From Borrelia hispanica CRI (GTDB lineage Bacteria; Spirochaetota; Spirochaetia; Borreliales; Borreliaceae), in contig NZ_AYOU01000121.1 in assembly GCF_000500065.1 (NCBI RefSeq), positions 248,001-312,000 of the forward strand: a stretch of DNA of 64,000 bases, written 5' to 3'. This document shows, one piece after another, positions 17,995 to 25,448 of this stretch. A model generated the notes under the pieces. That model was not told the origin of the DNA, did not search any database, and saw nothing but the letters and a program-made list of their open reading frames with translations. Position 1 is the first letter of the stretch. Each line of letters starts with the position of its first letter. The translations under genes were made by a program, and so were the position numbers.

Positions 17995-19680
17995 ATGTTT
18001 GTGATTTTGAAATTAAATTTTTGTATTTTAATTTTTTTTAGTGCTTATTTTTCTCTATTTGCAGATGTTAATCTTTATTTTCAAAGAGCTTTAACTGGGC
18101 AAGTTTTAGGAAATCCTATCCTTGATGAGAGACGTGATACTATTACTGTATTAACGAAGGATAGGTGGTTAATAACTTATACTATGTCTTTTGGTAAAAA
18201 GTATTCTTATAGGTTAGATAGAACTCCTTATCCCTTTTTATTAAAGGATTTTGGTAATGGGTATTATGTTATTACAGTACGTAATGAAGTTCAAAAAATC
18301 CGAAGAGGAAGACTTATATGGAAATATAATCTGGGTGTTTCTCCTATAAAAGCCCCTTCAATAGGTAATGGTTATATTTTAATTCCTACGGTTGATGGTA
18401 GAGTTATTGCTTTAAGACTTGGTGATGGTCATAAGGTTTTTGAGGTTGATATAGAAGGGCAAGCATTAACCTCATCTGTTGTTTTTGAAAATGGTAATTT
18501 TTATATTGTCAATGAAAATGATGAAATGTTTGCTTTTAATGTTAATGGAGAACAGATATGGAATATTTCGCTTATGTCCTCTCCTAGTGCATTGATGATC
18601 AGTACTGATAATAAAATAATTGTTGGATTGCAATCTGGAGAGATTGTCATTTATGATAGTGATTTTGGTGATGTATTAAATTCTGTTAGTTTAAATTATC
18701 CTATTAATTTTTTGTTTGAAAAATTTAATGGAGAGTATGTTGCAGTATCTGATATTGGTGTTTTTTTTAATTTAAGTAAAAATCTTGAAATTATGTTTTT
18801 CAAAAATTTATCTTTAAATATTAAAGAAGCTGTGCTTTACAATAATAAAAATCTTTGTCTTGTTATGAAATCAAATGGTGTTTTAGTTCTTGATGAATAT
18901 TTTAGACCCGTTGATAGATATGATGATATGAAGGAGATATCCGGACTTGTGGCTAATGTTGGATTCATTGTTACTGGAGGATTTAATTGGATATTGACCA
19001 CTTATTATTATCAATATAAAGATATGCTTGACATTATTGTTTGGAATCATACATTGGGTAATAGATATCATCAAAATAGAATAGATTTTAGAGAAAAATC
19101 TTTAATGGAACATGAAGATGTTTATTTGACCCTTGATGAAATGTTAAATTCTGCATATGACAAGGTTGCTTATCGTAAATTTTTAAGTATGCTTGATTCT
19201 ATTTTAAAGAAATATGGTAGTTTTCCTAAAAGATATTTAAATTTATATAAAAAGGCTATTGATAATTGGCTTTCTCCAAAAGATGGAATTGATAGAATCT
19301 TTCAAAGAGGACAATTGTATAAATATTTTATGTATGTTGATGATATGTCCGCAATTAAGAGTTTTGTTAATGTTGCAATTCATGAGAAAGATATTAGCAA
19401 TGTAATTCAGTTGATTAAAAATATTGCCAAATTTGAATATTATCATGATCAAGATGAACTTGTATATAATTATATTCAATATATAATATTGAATTATCAG
19501 GGTAATTTAGAGATAGCTTATGCTGTTCTTTTAAGCTTACGCAAGATAATTGTAAATTCTTCTGAAGAGAATCTTACAAAGTATAGAAGTAAATATCTAA
19601 CTCTTTTGAAATTTATCAAGCGACAAAATTTTTCTGAAAAAATTAATGACTTTGCTAATGAAATTATTGCAATTCTTTAA
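17995..19680 (+). CDS. Exported PQQ-type beta-propeller protein
   Basis: A 561-residue protein with an N-terminal signal peptide (hydrophobic to about residue 22, ending FSLFADV, no lipobox). The N-terminal 300 residues carry PQQ/pyrrolo-quinoline-like propeller repeats, for example IWKYNLGVSPIKAPSIGNG, VIALRLGDGHKVFEVDIEG and MFAFNVNGEQIWNISL. These resemble BamB-type scaffolds rather than a quinone enzyme. The C-terminal 200 residues are helical with no known domain. It follows the ABC-F gene by 22 bases and precedes p83/100. It is probably a periplasmic structural or assembly protein, but a role in outer-membrane biogenesis is only inferred from the fold. Confidence 0.7.
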   Translation: MFVILKLNFCILIFFSAYFSLFADVNLYFQRALTGQVLGNPILDERRDTITVLTKDRWLITYTMSFGKKYSYRLDRTPYPFLLKDFGNGYYVITVRNEVQKIRRGRLIWKYNLGVSPIKAPSIGNGYILIPTVDGRVIALRLGDGHKVFEVDIEGQALTSSVVFENGNFYIVNENDEMFAFNVNGEQIWNISLMSSPSALMISTDNKIIVGLQSGEIVIYDSDFGDVLNSVSLNYPINFLFEKFNGEYVAVSDIGVFFNLSKNLEIMFFKNLSLNIKEAVLYNNKNLCLVMKSNGVLVLDEYFRPVDRYDDMKEISGLVANVGFIVTGGFNWILTTYYYQYKDMLDIIVWNHTLGNRYHQNRIDFREKSLMEHEDVYLTLDEMLNSAYDKVAYRKFLSMLDSILKKYGSFPKRYLNLYKKAIDNWLSPKDGIDRIFQRGQLYKYFMYVDDMSAIKSFVNVAIHEKDISNVIQLIKNIAKFEYYHDQDELVYNYIQYIILNYQGNLEIAYAVLLSLRKIIVNSSEENLTKYRSKYLTLLKFIKRQNFSEKINDFANEIIAIL

Positions 19681-19713
19681 TTCATTTTGTTGCTAATTTT
19701 ATGTTATCATGTA

Positions 19714-19741
19714 TTGAATACATCTTGTATTGTGTTAAAAT
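19714..19741 (+). promoter_or_regulatory. Promoter of p83/100
   Basis: TTGAAT at 19714-19719, a 16-base spacer and TAAAAT at 19736-19741. The predicted start is about 60 bases before the p83/100 ATG, which has an AGGGGAG ribosome site. It lies in the 129-base gap after the propeller gene, so p83/100 probably has its own transcript. Confidence 0.5.
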
Positions 19742-19809
19742 TGATGTTTTAATTTATACCGGTTTAGTTAATGATTAAGTTTATAATTTAACCAGGGGAG
19801 AATTTTATT

Positions 19810-22056
19810 ATGAAAAGAATATGGGCACTTTCTAGTTTATTATTTGTTTTTTTAAATATTTTTACTTTTCATGCTAGAGAGGTTGATAAGAAAAAATTAA
19901 AAGATTTTATTAATATGGATCTTGAGTTTGTCAATTATCGAGGTCCTTATGATTCTACAGACACGTATCAACAGATATTGGGTATTGGTGAATTTTTGGC
20001 TAAAAATTTAGTTGATAATAAGGCTAACTATTACAATAAATATTATGTTAATAGGCATATTGATCGTGAAGATGAAAAAAGTAGTTCTGATGTTTTTGTT
20101 ATTGGTTTAAATTCATCTCTTGATAGTATTTTAAATCTTAGAAGAATACTTACAGGATATTTGATGGAAGGTTTTAAATACAGTAAAGAAAGTGCAGAAT
20201 TGCTTGCCAAGGCTATTACGATATATAATGCTGCTTATCGAGGTGATTTAGATTATTATAATAATGCTTATATTAATTCTTCTCTTACAGATTTAAATAA
20301 GCATAATGTAGGGCTTTCAAGAGTTTATAGTCAATGGGCTGGAAATACTCATATTTTTATTCCTCTCAAAAGAAATATTTTGTCAGGAGACATTGAATCA
20401 GATGTTGATCTTGATAAAATAGTTACGGAGAGAGTAGTAGCCTCTCTTTTAGGTGAAAATGAAGAAGTTGGTACAAATTTTGCAAGAGATTTAACAGATG
20501 TTCAAGATGAAATGCGTGATGTTGATCAGAAAAAAATTGATATTGAATCTAATACTTTAAAGAGTCTTGATGATGAATTGAATGAAACCATTGATAATCT
20601 GAGAGAACAACTTGAGAAAGCTACAGGTGATACTGAGAAAAAAGAAATTGAGAAACAAATTGATGATAAAGTGTTTGAAAGAGATGTTTTAAAAGGTAAA
20701 ACAGAAGAACTTAAAAAGTCACAAAAAAAGTTAGATAGTTCTCAGGAAAAATTGGATAAGCAGAGGGGTATAGTAAAGGATAAGATACAAGAAAATATTG
20801 ATAAGAGTAATAAAGATAAAAACTTACCAAAGCCTGGAGATATAACTTCTCCAAAAGTAGATGAAAAATTGCAATTAACCGAGACTATTGAAGATTTAGA
20901 AGAGCAACTCAATAAAGCTACTGATGATACTGAAAAGAAAGAAATTGAAAAAAAAATTGATGATAAGATAGTGCAAAGAGATGCTTTAGAGGATAATAGA
21001 GATGAGCGTAAAGAGGTAGATAATGGTAGCTTGGATAAACAAAAAGATCCAGTTAGGAATAGGTTGCAAAGAAATGTTGAGCGCAAAAATCAAAATAATA
21101 ATTTGCCAAAGCCTAAAGCTATATCACAAAATAATGGAAAATCACAGTTATCTAAGGATTTAGCACAACAACTTAAGAAGGCTATTGATGATGCTGAGAA
21201 AAAAGAAATTGAGAAACAAATTGATAATAACATATTTCAAAGAGATGCTTTAGAGGATAATAGAGATGAGCGTAAAGAGGTAGATAATGGTAGCTTGGAT
21301 AAACAAAAAGATCCAGTTAGGAATAGGTTGCAAAGAAATGTTGAGCGCAAAAATCAAAATAATAATTTGCCAAAGCCTAAAGTTACATCACAAAATGATG
21401 AAAAATTAAAATCAGTTGATGAATTGAAAAGACAACTTGAAAAAGCTACATCAGATATTCCAAAAAATTCTCCTAATATTGCAAATAAGCAATCTTTGCA
21501 AGAATTGACCGATAAGTCTTTAAATGCTAAAGAAAAATTGGTTCAATCTGAAGATGTGAATAAATTGTCCACTGAAGATAAGGACAAAACGCCTGTATTT
21601 TTGGAAATTTTAAATCCTAGTACTAATTTAGGTGTTCTTAGGTTAATTGATTCAGATAAAGAGAAATTAGATAAAAATTATCAGTACGGTATTAGGAGGT
21701 ATGGGGTTTATGAGAGGAAAGATGATTTTGTTGCTATAAAACTTTGTTCAGGTATTGCAAAACTTCAATTACTTAGCAAATCAGAAAATTTAAAAGTTAA
21801 ATCTCAAGCAGGTTTTGAATTGAGTAGGGATTCGTCTCTTTATGTTGATTCTGAAATGATTTTAGTAGTTGTTAAAGATAATAATGCTTGGAAATTAGCA
21901 AAGTTTTCTTCAAATGATTTGAGTAAATTTGTTCTTTCTGAAGATGAAGTTTTACCATTTACAAGTTTTACTGTTAATGCAGGTCATATTTATTTACAGG
22001 ATGCGTCTAAGTCAATTATTACTTTAGATGTAAATACTTTGAAAAAAACAAATTAA
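19810..22056 (+). CDS. P83/100 antigen with tandem internal repeats
   Basis: The classic Borrelia p83/100 (P93) serological antigen, 748 residues, with an N-terminal signal peptide (to about residue 20). Residues 30-220 are a conserved globular part. Residues 230-560 are a highly charged coiled-coil region rich in Lys, Glu, Asp and Gln. It is built from units of about 88 residues beginning near EKKEIEKQIDD and ending near NNLPKPK. Two units share an identical 145-bp stretch (20974-21118 and 21238-21382), and an older unit precedes them. Residues 590-748 form a C-terminal beta-rich domain. The ATG follows AGGGGAG. Function is unknown; it is thought to be periplasmic or envelope-associated. Confidence 0.93.
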   Translation: MKRIWALSSLLFVFLNIFTFHAREVDKKKLKDFINMDLEFVNYRGPYDSTDTYQQILGIGEFLAKNLVDNKANYYNKYYVNRHIDREDEKSSSDVFVIGLNSSLDSILNLRRILTGYLMEGFKYSKESAELLAKAITIYNAAYRGDLDYYNNAYINSSLTDLNKHNVGLSRVYSQWAGNTHIFIPLKRNILSGDIESDVDLDKIVTERVVASLLGENEEVGTNFARDLTDVQDEMRDVDQKKIDIESNTLKSLDDELNETIDNLREQLEKATGDTEKKEIEKQIDDKVFERDVLKGKTEELKKSQKKLDSSQEKLDKQRGIVKDKIQENIDKSNKDKNLPKPGDITSPKVDEKLQLTETIEDLEEQLNKATDDTEKKEIEKKIDDKIVQRDALEDNRDERKEVDNGSLDKQKDPVRNRLQRNVERKNQNNNLPKPKAISQNNGKSQLSKDLAQQLKKAIDDAEKKEIEKQIDNNIFQRDALEDNRDERKEVDNGSLDKQKDPVRNRLQRNVERKNQNNNLPKPKVTSQNDEKLKSVDELKRQLEKATSDIPKNSPNIANKQSLQELTDKSLNAKEKLVQSEDVNKLSTEDKDKTPVFLEILNPSTNLGVLRLIDSDKEKLDKNYQYGIRRYGVYERKDDFVAIKLCSGIAKLQLLSKSENLKVKSQAGFELSRDSSLYVDSEMILVVVKDNNAWKLAKFSSNDLSKFVLSEDEVLPFTSFTVNAGHIYLQDASKSIITLDVNTLKKTN
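20974..21118 (+). repeat. Perfect 145-bp direct repeat in p83/100, copy 1
   Basis: Identical base for base to 21238-21382, at an offset of 264 bp (88 codons), so the frame is kept. It encodes residues about 389-436 of p83/100. Sequence flanking the identical block remains similar but has diverged, for example GCT against GTT right after it. Confidence 0.95.
21238..21382 (+). repeat. Perfect 145-bp direct repeat in p83/100, copy 2
   Basis: Second copy of the block at 20974-21118, encoding residues about 477-524 of p83/100. The flanks differ while the core shows no substitution, which points to recent duplication or gene conversion rather than ancient repeat conservation. Confidence 0.95.
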
Positions 22057-22137
22057 ATTCAATCATTTATTAAACAATATGTTTGTTAATGCAAGCAGGA
22101 AGGATAAAATTTTGTTCATTCTTGTAATGATGGAAAA

Positions 22138-22210
22138 TCGGGACAGTGAGATTCGAACTCACGATCCCCTGCTCCCAAAGCAGGTGCCTTAGCCGCTAGG
22201 CCATGTCCCG
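22138..22210 (-). tRNA. tRNA-Pro(UGG)
   Basis: On the minus strand CGGGACA pairs with TGTCCCG to form the acceptor stem, with discriminator A. The anticodon arm is CCTGC, loop TTTGGGA, GCAGG, giving anticodon TGG. The T arm shows GTTCGAAT. CCA is not encoded. It follows tRNA-Arg by 8 bases in the same transcript. Confidence 0.97.
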
Positions 22211-22218
22211 AAAAATTA

Positions 22219-22292
22219 CGCGCCAATTAGGACTTGAACCTAAAACCTACAGATTAGAAGTCTGTTGCTCTCTCCAATTGAGCTATTAGCGC
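22219..22292 (-). tRNA. tRNA-Arg(UCU)
   Basis: Minus strand. The acceptor is GCGCTAA with TTGGCGC (one G-T pair), discriminator G. The anticodon arm is ACAGA, loop CTTCTAA, TCTGT, giving anticodon TCT, which reads AGA/AGG. The D arm AGCTCAATTGGAGAGAGC and T loop GTTCAAGT are normal. CCA is not encoded. It is first of a two-tRNA unit with tRNA-Pro. Confidence 0.97.
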
Positions 22293-22309
22293 CTTTGAGC
22301 CTAAAATTG

Positions 22310-22338
22310 AGTATACCATGTTGAAAAATCCTTGTCAA
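22310..22338 (-). promoter_or_regulatory. Near-consensus promoter of tRNA-Arg-Pro
   Basis: On the minus strand a perfect TTGACA (22338-22333), a 17-base spacer and TATACT (22315-22310). The predicted start is near 22303, about ten bases before the tRNA-Arg 5' end. Confidence 0.85.
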
Positions 22339-22396
22339 GAAAGATATTATTGCTTATCCTTTATTATGACTATACATATAATTTATAATTATTTTT

Positions 22397-23014
22397 ATGG
22401 TTAATATTGATTTAATTGTAGATGAAACTTTATCTCGCTATCCTTATGTAAAACCTTTTTTAACTTTTAAAAATAATTACGAACTTTTAATAATGGTGAT
22501 TTTGAGTGCAAGAACGACTGATAATATGGTTAATAAGATTGCACCTAAACTTTTTGATAAATATGGTGATTTTAAAAGTTTGGCATGTGCTGATTTAGTA
22601 GATGTTGAAAAATTAATTTATAAATTAGGATTTTATTCAAATAAATCTAAAAATATTATAAATTGTGCACGAATGATTTTAGAAGATTTTAATGGTATTA
22701 TTCCAGATAATATTTTTGATCTTATATCTTTGCCAGGAGTAGGTAGGAAAACAGCCAATGTTATTCTTGGTGTTGTTTATAAAAAGCCAGCTATTATTGT
22801 AGATACTCATTTTAGTAGAGTTGTGATTAGACATGGAATTACTTTTGAGAAGACACCTTTAAAAATTGAATTAGATTTAAGAAATAGAATACCGGCTGAT
22901 AAACAATATAGATTTTCTATGGCTATTAATAGGCATGGAAGAGATATTTGTACATCACGTAGTCAAAATTGTAAGAATTGTTTTTTAGAAAAATTTGCAC
23001 CAAGACTTGTTTGA
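22397..23014 (+). CDS. nth: Endonuclease III with only three of four Fe-S cysteines
   Basis: DNA glycosylase/AP lyase that removes oxidised pyrimidines, 205 residues. The helix-hairpin-helix LPGVGRKTANVILG supplies the catalytic lysine, and VDTHFSRV the catalytic aspartate, so the active site is intact. The C-terminal iron-sulfur loop has C185, C192 and C195 with the C-x6-C-x2-C spacing of E. coli Nth. The expected fourth cysteine six residues later is alanine (A201, codon GCA at 22997-22999), and the protein ends four residues after that. ATG start at 22397, with no clear ribosome site. It is convergent with the permease genes. Confidence 0.93.
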   Translation: MVNIDLIVDETLSRYPYVKPFLTFKNNYELLIMVILSARTTDNMVNKIAPKLFDKYGDFKSLACADLVDVEKLIYKLGFYSNKSKNIINCARMILEDFNGIIPDNIFDLISLPGVGRKTANVILGVVYKKPAIIVDTHFSRVVIRHGITFEKTPLKIELDLRNRIPADKQYRFSMAINRHGRDICTSRSQNCKNCFLEKFAPRLV

Positions 23015-23021
23015 TTATGAT

Positions 23022-23873
23022 TTATGATGATATGAAAAATTTTGTGTGTTTTTTTAGTTTGAGACTTATTGATGTTAAGATAATGTTTATAGTTAATAAT
23101 ATTATTAGGGGATTTATCCATATCCAAACATATTCTTTTCCCATTTCTATATATCTTAAAAGTTCTCCAAGACTTGGATAATAGCTTTTGTTTTGTTGTT
23201 GTAAAAAATTTATTACTTCAAAAGTTGTTAGGCTTTTTGAGATTTGTAGAGGAATAATTGATGAAATTGATGAAAAAATTTCGGGAAATATGTGATATAT
23301 TATTATTCTATATTGGCTTGCACCCATCATTTTACTTGCTTTTATATAATCAAGGTTTTTAATTAGTAGTGTGTTATTTCTTGTAATGAATGAAAATTTG
23401 ATCCATCCGTGTACTATTGCTAGTATAAATGATACTTCTAGTATGTTGTAGTTTTTTTGTTTTGAAAAATAATAAAGAATTAACGTTAATATATAGAAAA
23501 ATGGTATTGTTTGTAATGATTCTATTAATTTTGAAATTATCAAACAAGTTTTGAATTTGAGATTTCCGATTATTATTCCTACAAAAATTCCAATTATTGC
23601 AGAAATTGCTGCATAACTAAATGAAAGTAAAATAGAATTTCTAGTTGCTAATATTAATCTTGATAATATATCTCTACCCATTTTATCAGTTCCTAAAGGA
23701 TTTGTATTTGTTGGTGCTTGCGGCAATTTGTTTGTTTGCTTAATATATATTTTATTTGGGTCTTTCTTATATATTGCAAATTTTGTATTTTCATTTATTA
23801 AATTAGGAATTATTATTAGAAATAAAATGAAAATACTCAATAATAAAATATATAATCTTTTAAATTTATTCAT
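23022..23873 (-). CDS. Oligopeptide ABC transporter permease (OppC/DppC type)
   Basis: Inner-membrane permease of a peptide-type ABC importer, 283 residues. One N-terminal helix is followed by a periplasmic stretch with NPLGTDKMGRDILSRLI, the typical OppC/DppC TD..GRD motif. Several helices follow. The cytoplasmic EAA-like loop reads YIKASKMMGASQYRIIIYHI. Its ATG overlaps the stop of the upstream permease gene (TAATG), so the two are translated together. No ATPase or binding-protein gene is adjacent. It must share components encoded elsewhere, as Borrelia peptide transporters are known to do, or serve a separate substrate. Confidence 0.85.
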   Translation of the reverse strand: MNKFKRLYILLLSIFILFLIIIPNLINENTKFAIYKKDPNKIYIKQTNKLPQAPTNTNPLGTDKMGRDILSRLILATRNSILLSFSYAAISAIIGIFVGIIIGNLKFKTCLIISKLIESLQTIPFFYILTLILYYFSKQKNYNILEVSFILAIVHGWIKFSFITRNNTLLIKNLDYIKASKMMGASQYRIIIYHIFPEIFSSISSIIPLQISKSLTTFEVINFLQQQNKSYYPSLGELLRYIEMGKEYVWIWINPLIILLTINIILTSISLKLKKHTKFFISS

Positions 23874-24820
23874 TATTCTAATATATCCTTATAAGGATTC
23901 ATATTGTATGTTAATATATCTGTTATTAAATTTGTTATTAGCATAATGAATACTCCAACAAATAGTAAGTCTCTGTAAACTATATAATCGTTATTTTTTA
24001 TTGCATTAATTGTTAAAGCTCCAATCCCATCAATTCCAAATGTTATCTCAATAAAAGAGGAACCAAAGAATGATGTTGTAAGGGTGGATCGTAGGTGTGT
24101 GATTAATGAAGTTAAAGAGGGAATTAATGCATGAAATGTTATTATTGAAAAATTTTTAATACCCCTTGATTTTGCACTTATTATATAAGGTTCAGATAAA
24201 TTTTTTGTTAGGGATTGTTTAAAAATTACAGCGTTAAATATGAAAAATGAAAAAAACCATGCAAATCCACCTATTATCAGGTTTTTTTGATTTATGTTGA
24301 GGTAGTAAAGTAGAGTAATTACTAACATTATGATTAAGTTTCTTGGTAATGAATGTAAAAATAGCATTATATATTCTAAAATATTATTTAGAATTGTATT
24401 TTTTACAAAAAATGTCCATATAATAATAAAAAAAATGGCTATTAAGTAAGATAATATTAAACCTGGAATTGATATTGTTAATGTGTTTTTTATTTTACTA
24501 AAAATGACACTTATTGGTGATTTGCCTTTTATAAGAGGGGTATTATAGGTAGTTCTCCAGATTATTCCTTGATATTGGGTTTTATATACTATGTATAGAG
24601 ATCCTGAGATGTGTTTGGCAAAATAATCTTTACTTAATGGAGTATTTGGATCAAAATCATATATTAACTTGTAGCTTTCAATACTTTTAATTAATCCGAT
24701 ATATTCCAAATAGTCTTTAAATACATTTGTTTTTATAAATGGAACATTTGGACGATTATTTGAAAATGCATTTAATATTGATATACAAAAAAATGTTGAC
24801 ATAATGACGTTAATCGCCAT
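23873..24820 (-). CDS. Oligopeptide ABC transporter permease (OppB/DppB type), start uncertain
   Basis: Partner permease, 315 residues from the first ATG, with several membrane helices. An EAA-like loop reads PYIISAKSRGIKNFSIITFHALIPSL, of the DppB A(R)..G pattern, and GSSFIEITFGIDGIGALTINAI is near the end. A strong GGGAGG ribosome site lies at about 24857-24862, more than 30 bases before the ATG. The frame stays open back to just past that site, with no ATG, GTG or TTG between. The sequence in that stretch would extend a plausible N-terminal helix. The true start may therefore be a rare codon such as ATA. The gene is followed immediately by the OppC-type gene. Confidence 0.82.
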   Translation of the reverse strand: MAINVIMSTFFCISILNAFSNNRPNVPFIKTNVFKDYLEYIGLIKSIESYKLIYDFDPNTPLSKDYFAKHISGSLYIVYKTQYQGIIWRTTYNTPLIKGKSPISVIFSKIKNTLTISIPGLILSYLIAIFFIIIWTFFVKNTILNNILEYIMLFLHSLPRNLIIMLVITLLYYLNINQKNLIIGGFAWFFSFFIFNAVIFKQSLTKNLSEPYIISAKSRGIKNFSIITFHALIPSLTSLITHLRSTLTTSFFGSSFIEITFGIDGIGALTINAIKNNDYIVYRDLLFVGVFIMLITNLITDILTYNMNPYKDILE

Positions 24821-24856
24821 ATATAATACATTTTTTATGATAAATATAGCTGTAGT

Positions 24857-25297
24857 TTACCTCCCTTTATTAAGAATTTTTATTTTTTCAAAATAACTGA
24901 GTAAAAAATAAGATATCAGTGAAAATATTATTGATATTAAGTAAAAATTTTTGTCTATGTTTGTATTGTTTGATGTTTGTTTTATGTTTAATATATTGCC
25001 TTGGTAATAATTTTCATCTTCATCAGAATTTTTTATGATAATTGAATTTTGAGGATAATAACCTAGTTTGCTTGCTTCTCTTAAGATAGCTGGTTTCGAT
25101 ATTTGTAAGTTAATATATTTTGTTTTTAAATTTTTTTGTATCATTTTTAAGTTTTCAATATGATTTTTCATTATAATGAGATTGTTGTTTAATTTTTTAT
25201 AGCTAATAATTCCTGTTTCTCCAAAAATTGGTGCTATCATGAAATAACTTATTACACCTACGTAAATGGAAAACATAATTTTTTTTATTAGGAACAT
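24857..25297 (-). CDS. DivIC/FtsB-like septum formation protein
   Basis: A 146-residue single-gene-length protein with an N-terminal membrane helix, a coiled coil (about residues 35-75, LNNNLIIMKNHIENLKMIQK and on) and a short ILREASKLGYYPQNSIIIKN segment. That segment resembles the conserved end of FtsB/DivIC (IAREKLG.V.PGE.V). A second hydrophobic segment lies at about 118-136, which classical FtsB lacks. FtsB/DivIC proteins bridge the early and late divisome. No ribosome site precedes the ATG; instead the inverted-repeat sequence of the intergenic region ends three bases from it. Assignment rests on architecture and the short motif only. Confidence 0.6.
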   Translation of the reverse strand: MFLIKKIMFSIYVGVISYFMIAPIFGETGIISYKKLNNNLIIMKNHIENLKMIQKNLKTKYINLQISKPAILREASKLGYYPQNSIIIKNSDEDENYYQGNILNIKQTSNNTNIDKNFYLISIIFSLISYFLLSYFEKIKILNKGR

Positions 25298-25300
25298 ATT

Positions 25301-25389
25301 ATATTGTAATTATATCTTTAATATATTATATTTACAAGTATATAATTACAATATAATATATTCCATAGCATGTTATATTGTAATTATAT
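25301..25389. repeat. Three copies of a 15-base AT-rich motif, one inverted
   Basis: ATATTGTAATTATAT occurs at 25301-25315 and 25375-25389, and its exact reverse complement at 25340-25354. The second and third copies extend to about 22 matching bases with two differences and could form a long hairpin around 20 unpaired bases. They fill most of the divergent gap between the DivIC-like gene and the acidic protein gene, and copy one ends three bases before the DivIC-like ATG. Confidence 0.85.
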
Positions 25390-25448
25390 GCTTGTTGAGT
25401 ATGAGTATGTTGTCTTTGTTTAACTAAATTTGGAGAAAAATTTTTAAT

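Noticed and set aside
20742-21086. Minus-strand Ser/Leu-rich ORF inside p83/100
   Set aside because: Generated by the repeat-rich Lys/Glu coding strand read backwards; no start context.
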